Of a stretch of 6,907 nt of DNA, positions 1-6,300 are shown in pieces. A program made the translations under genes and the position numbers. The DNA is from Burkholderiales bacterium (GTDB lineage Bacteria; Pseudomonadota; Gammaproteobacteria; Burkholderiales; Usitatibacteraceae). The DNA lies in the NCBI GenBank assembly GCA_017880705.1, contig JADGRS010000166.1, positions 1 through 6,907 of the forward strand, given 5' to 3'. Within the stretch, counting starts at the first letter, position 1, and every line of letters starts with the position of its first letter. The notes under the pieces were generated by a model. The model ran no database searches. It was not told the DNA's origin and was given only the letters and a program-made list of their open reading frames with translations.

Positions 1-20
1 ACCGACACCTTCGACATCAC
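1..20 (+). repeat. 20-base in-frame direct repeat, copy 1 (TDTFDIT)
   Basis: Bases 1-20 are identical to bases 2668-2687, at a distance of 2667 bases (889 codons), and encode TDTFDIT in both places. The identity may extend upstream beyond the window edge. Confidence 0.85.
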
Positions 21-339
21 CGTCACGTCGAACAATTTCCCGGCGGGAACGACGGTGAGCCTGCTGCAGCAGGACGGCGCGACGACGCTCATCAATAGCG
101 GCGGCACCGCGGCGCCCGACACCGGCCCGGTGCCCGGAGTGGGGCAGCCGTGTCCCGCGCCCTTCGTCACCGACGTCACCACGGTGCCGCCCACCTGCGG
201 ATATCGCGTCGTGGTGCGCGCGACGCTTCCGGCGAACGCCCCGAACGGCGCGTACTCGATAGTGAAGCGCGCGACGTCCGTCTTCAACAACACGGTCTTC
301 GACGAAGTCACCGACACGCTCTCGACGGTCTCGGCGAAC
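1..339 (+). repeat. Class A Ig-like module 1 (N-terminally cut)
   Basis: Residues 1-113. The module starts inside its core, TDTFDIT, and runs through a loop with FPAGTTVSLLQQDG and TAAPDTGPVPG to a closing strand near VTDTLSTV. It is a close paralogue of module 7 (bases 2566-2949), which has TDTFDIT, FPPGTAIALFKSDG, GTPDTGPLAPG and VVDTVTPL in the same order. Cys51 and Cys66 lie close together and could form a disulfide. The N-terminal strands, including an expected TN-x-G segment, are upstream of the window. Confidence 0.75.
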
Positions 340-3300
340 ACGGTGGACGTGACGAACGATCGCGCCGCGCCGCCGGCGGGAACCGCGGTCGCCGCCGATG
401 GCCTGGGTGCTTCGGGAGTCGCCATCATTCGCACCAACCCTGTGACGCCTGCGGCGGCTCCGACCACGACGACCTTCCGCGTCTGGGTGGCCAACTCGGG
501 ACTCGTGGCCGACAGCTTCAACCTCGCGGCCGCGTTCGCGGCATCGAACGCCCCGGGCGCCGCGCCGCCCGCGCTTCCCGCGGGATGGTCCGTCGCCATT
601 CTTGCCGATGCCTCGGGCGCGCCCGCCGATTGCTCGACCGTCGGCGCTCCTCTCGCCGCGACCGGCGCGCTCGCCGTGGGCGCGGCGCGGCTCGCGTGCG
701 TCCAGGTGACGGTGCCGCCGGTCGCGAGCGGCACGGCGCTCGCGGGCAACTACGATTTCGACGTGACGGCGACCTCGTCCACCAACGCCGCGGTATCCGA
801 CGTGATCCGCGACCGCGTCGCCGTGGCCACGGTGCGCAACATGACGCTCGTGGCCAACGGCGCGCAGCAGACCTTCCCGAATGGCATCGTCGTCTACACG
901 CACACGCTCACGAACAGCGGCAACGCCCCCGATACGGCGAGCTTCGCGGGCGGTTGCCTCGCCGACTCGCGCGCGGTGCAGGGATGGACCTCGAGCGCGT
1001 TCGCCGACGCCAACGCGAACGGCACTTTCGAGTCCGGCACCGACACGCCGATCGTGTGCGGGACGACTTCGGTGACGTTGAATCCGGGCGAGGCGCGCGC
1101 GATCTTCGTGCGTGTCGTCGCGCCGCCGGGCGCGCTGCCTTCCGATCCGGCGAACCTCACCACGCTCACGGCGACGGCCGCGGCGCCGCTCACCGTGACC
1201 GATTCCACGACCATCACCGCCGGGCTCGTCGTCCTGAAGGAGCAGCAGGCGTTGGGCTCCGCGGGATGCGCGAACAACAACGCGCCCGCCGGAAGCTATT
1301 CGCTGGCGGCGGTTGCCGCGAGCGCGAATACCGCTCCCGGCGCATGCATCGCATATCGAGTCACCACGACCAACTCGTCGGCTTCTGCCATCACCGCGGT
1401 CGTCGTGAACGATGCGATTCCGGCGAACACCCGCATTCACTATGCGTGCAGCGGCAACGGGACCTCCGCGCCATCCACCACCGTGGGCGCGATCGCCGGA
1501 TCGACGCCCGCCGACGGTGCCGCGGGAACGGTGTCCGCGAACGTGGGTGCGCTCGCGGCGGGGCAATCGGCGGTCGCCTACTTCTGCGCGCAGATCGTCG
1601 CGCCGGGAACGCCCCCGGGCACTTCCATCACGAACCAGGCCGGCGCCTCGGGCACGCAGAGCGGGAACCCGACCGTGGCCACGTCGAACACCACCACGCT
1701 CACGGTGGGCGCTCCGGCAGGCGCCACGTTCGCGGGTCTTCTCGCGGTGAGCCAGCAGGTCACCGTCCCGGCGGGCACGACGATCTTCCTGCGCCACACG
1801 CTCACCAACACCGGAAGCTCTTCCGACACCTTCACGGTGACCGCGACCGATCTCGGCGGCGGATGGTCCTTCGCCCCGGTCACGCTCTTCGCCGACGCCA
1901 ACGGCGACGGACAGCCCGACAGCGCTGTTCCCCTCGCCAATCCGATCGTGCTCACGCCGGGCCAGGTCGCGCAGTTCGTCGTGCGCCTCGTGGTTCCCGC
2001 GCAGGGCTTCACGTCGGGCGACGCGCGCGTGCGCATCAACGCGACGAGCGTCGGCGGCGCCGTGGTGACTCCGGTGATCGACACGGTGACGGTGCTCGAC
2101 AACACGCCGCGCGATTGCGCCACGGCGGCGAAGACGATCAGTCGGCCTACGGGGCCCTCGCCGAATCCGCTCATCGCCGTGACGATCAACTACACGCCCT
2201 GCGACAAGCCGCGCTCGAAACTGCTCCTCGTCGACAGGCTGCCCGCGGGAATGCACTATCTCGCCGGCAGCGGGCGCTGGAGCGTGACCGGCGCGCGAGC
2301 CCTGAGCGACGGCGTGACCGGCGACGATCGCGAAGGCACGGCGCCGCAGCAGATCGCCTACGACTACAACGTGACCACGCCGGGCGCCGTCACGGCCACG
2401 ATCTACAACGTTCCCGCCAACACCAACGCCTCCCTCACGTTCAACGTCTCGATCGACGCCGGCCTCGCCATCGGTACCGTCGTCCCCAACACCGCCGAAT
2501 ACACCTTCGTGGACGCGAACGGCGACTACCGCTATCGCGAGTTCACGAGCGCCGCTTATACCGTCGATGGCATCGTCGACCTGCAGCTCACCGGCGCGCA
2601 CGTTTCGAGCGCTGCGCCGGGCACGACCGTCACCTTCACCAACGTGCTCACCAACCGCGGCACGGTGACCGACACCTTCGACATCACGCTGGGTGCGAGC
2701 ACGTTCCCGCCGGGCACGGCGATCGCGCTCTTCAAGAGCGACGGCGTGACGCCGCTGGCCGATACCGACCGCGACGGCACGCCCGACACGGGTCCGCTCG
2801 CCCCGGGCGCGAGCTACAACATCGTGGTCAAGGCGACGCTCGCCGCCACGACGCCTCCGGGCACATATAAGGTGAGCAAGACCGCGAGCTCGGCGATCGC
2901 CCCGGGACGCTCGGTCACCGTCGACGACGTGGTCGACACCGTCACCCCGCTCTGCTCGATCACGCTCGATCCCGACAACCAGGCGCTCATCGGACGCGGC
3001 CAGCACGTGACCTACCCGCACACCCTCACGAACCGCGGCAACTGCCAGGAGACGGTTCGCGCGATGATCGACTACCTTGCCGACAGCAAGGCCGGCTGGA
3101 CCTCCGCCGCGTACATCGATAACCGCACGGCCGGAGGCGGCTCGATCCCCGGCGTGGTCGACTCGACGGACGTGCGCGTGGCGCAGGGCTGGACGCAAGT
3201 GCTGCAGCCGGGCGATATCCTCCACATCCTGGTGGACGTGCATTCGCCGGGCTCCGAAGCCATCAAGTCCGCGCGCAAGGATGTGGTCGATTCCGACGTC

Positions 3301-6300
3301 ACCACGCTCGTCATCACCAGCGCCAGGGTCGGCCCCCTCACCGTGCACGACACGACGACCATCGACGGCGCCGACGTTCCCGAACAGCCCAGCAACGCGA
3401 TCCGCACTTTCACCGACGGCACGTTCTCCACGCCGACTTTCTTCGGCGTGATCGGCCGCGACCTGTTCATCCGCGCCGATGCGGCGGCGTGCAACGCGGA
3501 CCCGAACGCGATCGAGACGCGCACCGTCGTGATCACGGGCGCCAATGGCGAGCACGAGGAAGTGAATGCGGTCGAAAGCGGCGCCAACACCGGGATCTTC
3601 GTGGTGCCCGCCCTGCACGTGCGCGCTCCGCCGGTGGTGCAGCGCGACGGCGTGCTCGAGGGCTCGCCCAACGACGTCTTCGACTACGAGATCCTCGGCT
3701 GCGGCCAGCGCATCGCCAACGTCGTGACGCTGATGAGTCCCGTGAGCGTGGTCTTCGACAGCCGCACCAACCAGCCCGTCGCCGGCGCGACGGTGACGCT
3801 CGTGGGGGCCAGCGGCGGCCAGTGCTCGGCGATGCCGGTCTCCTTCACGGGCGCCTCCAATCCCGCGGTGACCGGCAGCGACGGATCATTCTCGTTCCCC
3901 GCGCAGCCGGGCGCCTACTGCCTCGCGGTGAAGGCGCCCAACGGCTATCAATTCCCGTCGCAGGTCTCGTACACGCTCCTTTCTCCCGGCCGCAACCTGA
4001 ACGTGACCGGGCTCACCAGCGGCGGCTCCTACGGCAATCCGTTCCAGGTGCTCGCGGGCGGCTTCGTCGTGGTCGACGTGCCGCTCGACACCGTCGCGCA
4101 GACCGGGCTCTTCGTGCAGAAGGACGTGTCGAAACCCGTCGCGGAGCTCGGCGATTTCGTCGACTACACGGTGCGCGTCAACAACGGCACGGGCAACGTC
4201 CTCGACGGCGCGAACGTGCTGCTCACTGACAACTTCCCCGCGGGCTTCGCGTACGTGAAGGGCACCGCGCGCCGCGACGGCGCCGTGATCGCCGATCCCG
4301 CGGGCGGCGGCGGTCCGCGCCTCGTGTTCACCCTGGGCCACTTCGACCGCGGGGCCCAGAGCACCATCACCTATCGCGCGCGCCTCGGTCCCGGCTCGAT
4401 GCAGGGCGACGGCGTGAACCGCGCGCAGGCGACCTATACGGTGGCGGGCACCGTCACCGCGTCGAACATCGCGAGCGCGAAGGTGCAGGTCACCGGTGGC
4501 GTCTTCAGCGACAAGGGATTCATCCTCGGCAAGATCTTCATGGACTGCAACGCGAACGGCGTGCAGGACAAGGGCGAGGAGGGCGTGCCGGGCGTGCGCA
4601 TCGTCCTCGAGGACGGCACGTACATCATTACAGACGGCGGCGGCAAGTTCAGCTTCTACGGGATCGACAACCGCACGCACGTCGCGAAGGTCGACCGCAC
4701 CACGCTGCCGGCGGGCGCGCGGCTGGAGACCATCAGCGCGCGCAACCTCGGCGATCCGAACAGCCGCATCGTCGACCTCAAGGCTGGCGAGCTGGCGCGG
4801 GCCGATTTCGCCGTGGCGGGCTGCGATGACGCCGTGGTGGCCGAGGTGAAGGCGCGCGCGAAGGCGACGGCCCGTGGCGACGAGCTCATGGCGCTCGCCG
4901 GCACGCAGCTCCTCACGGAAGCGCGCGTCATCACCGACGTGAAGGCGCTTCCCGCGAGCGGCTTGGTGGAGCTCGCGCCGGCGAACGCGATGCCGGGGGC
5001 GGCCACCTCGGTCGCCGCACCGACGATGGGCGTGGGCGGCTTCTCGGCGGTGGCTCCCGCGGTGGTGTCGAAGGTTCCGAGCCCCGCGCCGAAGATCGCG
5101 ACGCCCGCCGCCGCGAGCTCGCCGCGCGAAGTGCCCGCGCTGGAGAGCCTCGTCCCCGGCTTCGCCGACAACAAGCTCGCCTTCGTGGGCCTCGCCGACG
5201 GCCAGACGATGCCGTACGCGCAGCTGAACGTGCGCGTCAAAGGCGCCGCGGGCACGACGTTCAGCCTCAGCGTGAACGGCGCCGAGCTTCCCGCCTCGCG
5301 CGTCGGCAAGCGCTCGGTGCTCGTGGAGAAGGAAGTCCAGGCGTGGGAATTCGTCGGCGTCGAATTGAAGCCCGGCGAGAACACGCTCGCCGTGACGCAG
5401 CTCGACTCCTTCGGCAACGCGCGCGGCACCGAGACGCTGCGCGTGATCGCGCCGGACAAGCTCGGGAAGATCGCGATCGAAGTTCCCGCCGCGGGCGGCA
5501 TCGCCGACGGCAAGACTCCGGTGAAAGTCGTCGTGACGCTCGCCGACGCGAACGGCGTGCCGGTCACGGTGCGCACCGCGGTCACGCTCGAAGCGTCCAA
5601 AGGCCGCTGGCAGGTCGAGGACCTCGACGCCAACGAGCCCGGCGTCCAGGTGTTCGTCGAAAACGGCCGCGCCGAATTCCTCCTCACGCCGCCGATCGAG
5701 CCCGGCGAGAGCCAGCTCTCCGCGAGGAGCGGCACCTTCAAGGCCCAGGCCCGCCTCGATTTTCTCCCGGAGCTTCGCGACATGATCGCCTCGGGCGTGA
5801 TCGAGGGCATCATCAACGTGCGCAACATCAACACGCGGGCCCTCGTGCCGGCGCGCGCATCGGACGCCTTCGAGCAGGAGATCCGCCAGCTCTCCCGCGA
5901 GTGGAACGCCGGGCGCACCGACGCGGGCGTTCGCGCGGCCTTCTACCTCAAGGGCAAGATCAAGGGCGACTACCTTCTCACCGCGGCCTACGATTCCGAC
6001 AAGGACACGCAGGAGCGCCTCTTCCGCGACATCCAGCCCGACGAGTTCTACCCGATCTACGGCGACTCGGCGGTGCGCGGATTCGACGCGCAGTCGACGA
6101 GCAAGCTCTACGTGCGCGTGGACAAGGGCCGCTCGTACCTCCTGTTCGGCGACTTCACGACCAACTCTCCCACGGAGGCCCGCAAGCTCAGCAACTACAA
6201 CCGCTCGCTCACCGGGATCAAGGAGCACTACGAGAATTCCCGCGTGAGCGTGAACGCGTTCGCCGCGCGCGACACGACGCGCCAGGTGATCGAGGAGCTG

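Noticed and set aside
840..900. Internal ATG at base 841 as a gene start
   Set aside because: It is in frame 1, but the frame is open with the same module pattern upstream, there is no purine-rich ribosome binding site before it, and it would cut into module 3.
1578..2189. - strand open frame of 203 codons with Val/Thr-rich composition
   Set aside because: It looks more protein-like than other shadows, but its composition mirrors the Thr/Val/Ala codons of the sense strand (for example GAC/GTC and ACG/CGT complements). There is no motif, and the sense frame carries modules 4-6 there.
150..2870. Long + strand open frame of 906 codons in the third frame
   Set aside because: Its translation is dominated by Arg, His, Gly and Asp without hydrophobic periodicity or motifs, while frame 1 over the same bases gives Ig-like modules. 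It is a shadow created by high G+C content.
4873..4881. RGD tripeptide, residues 1625-1627, as an integrin-binding site
   Set aside because: It is a three-residue match in a charged Ala-rich linker of a 2300-residue fragment, likely by chance, and nothing else suggests a eukaryotic host.
4656..5918. - strand open frame of 420 codons
   Set aside because: Ser/Ala/Pro/Arg/Thr-rich translation without fold signals, wholly opposite the real gene and also overlapping another antisense frame. Shadow.
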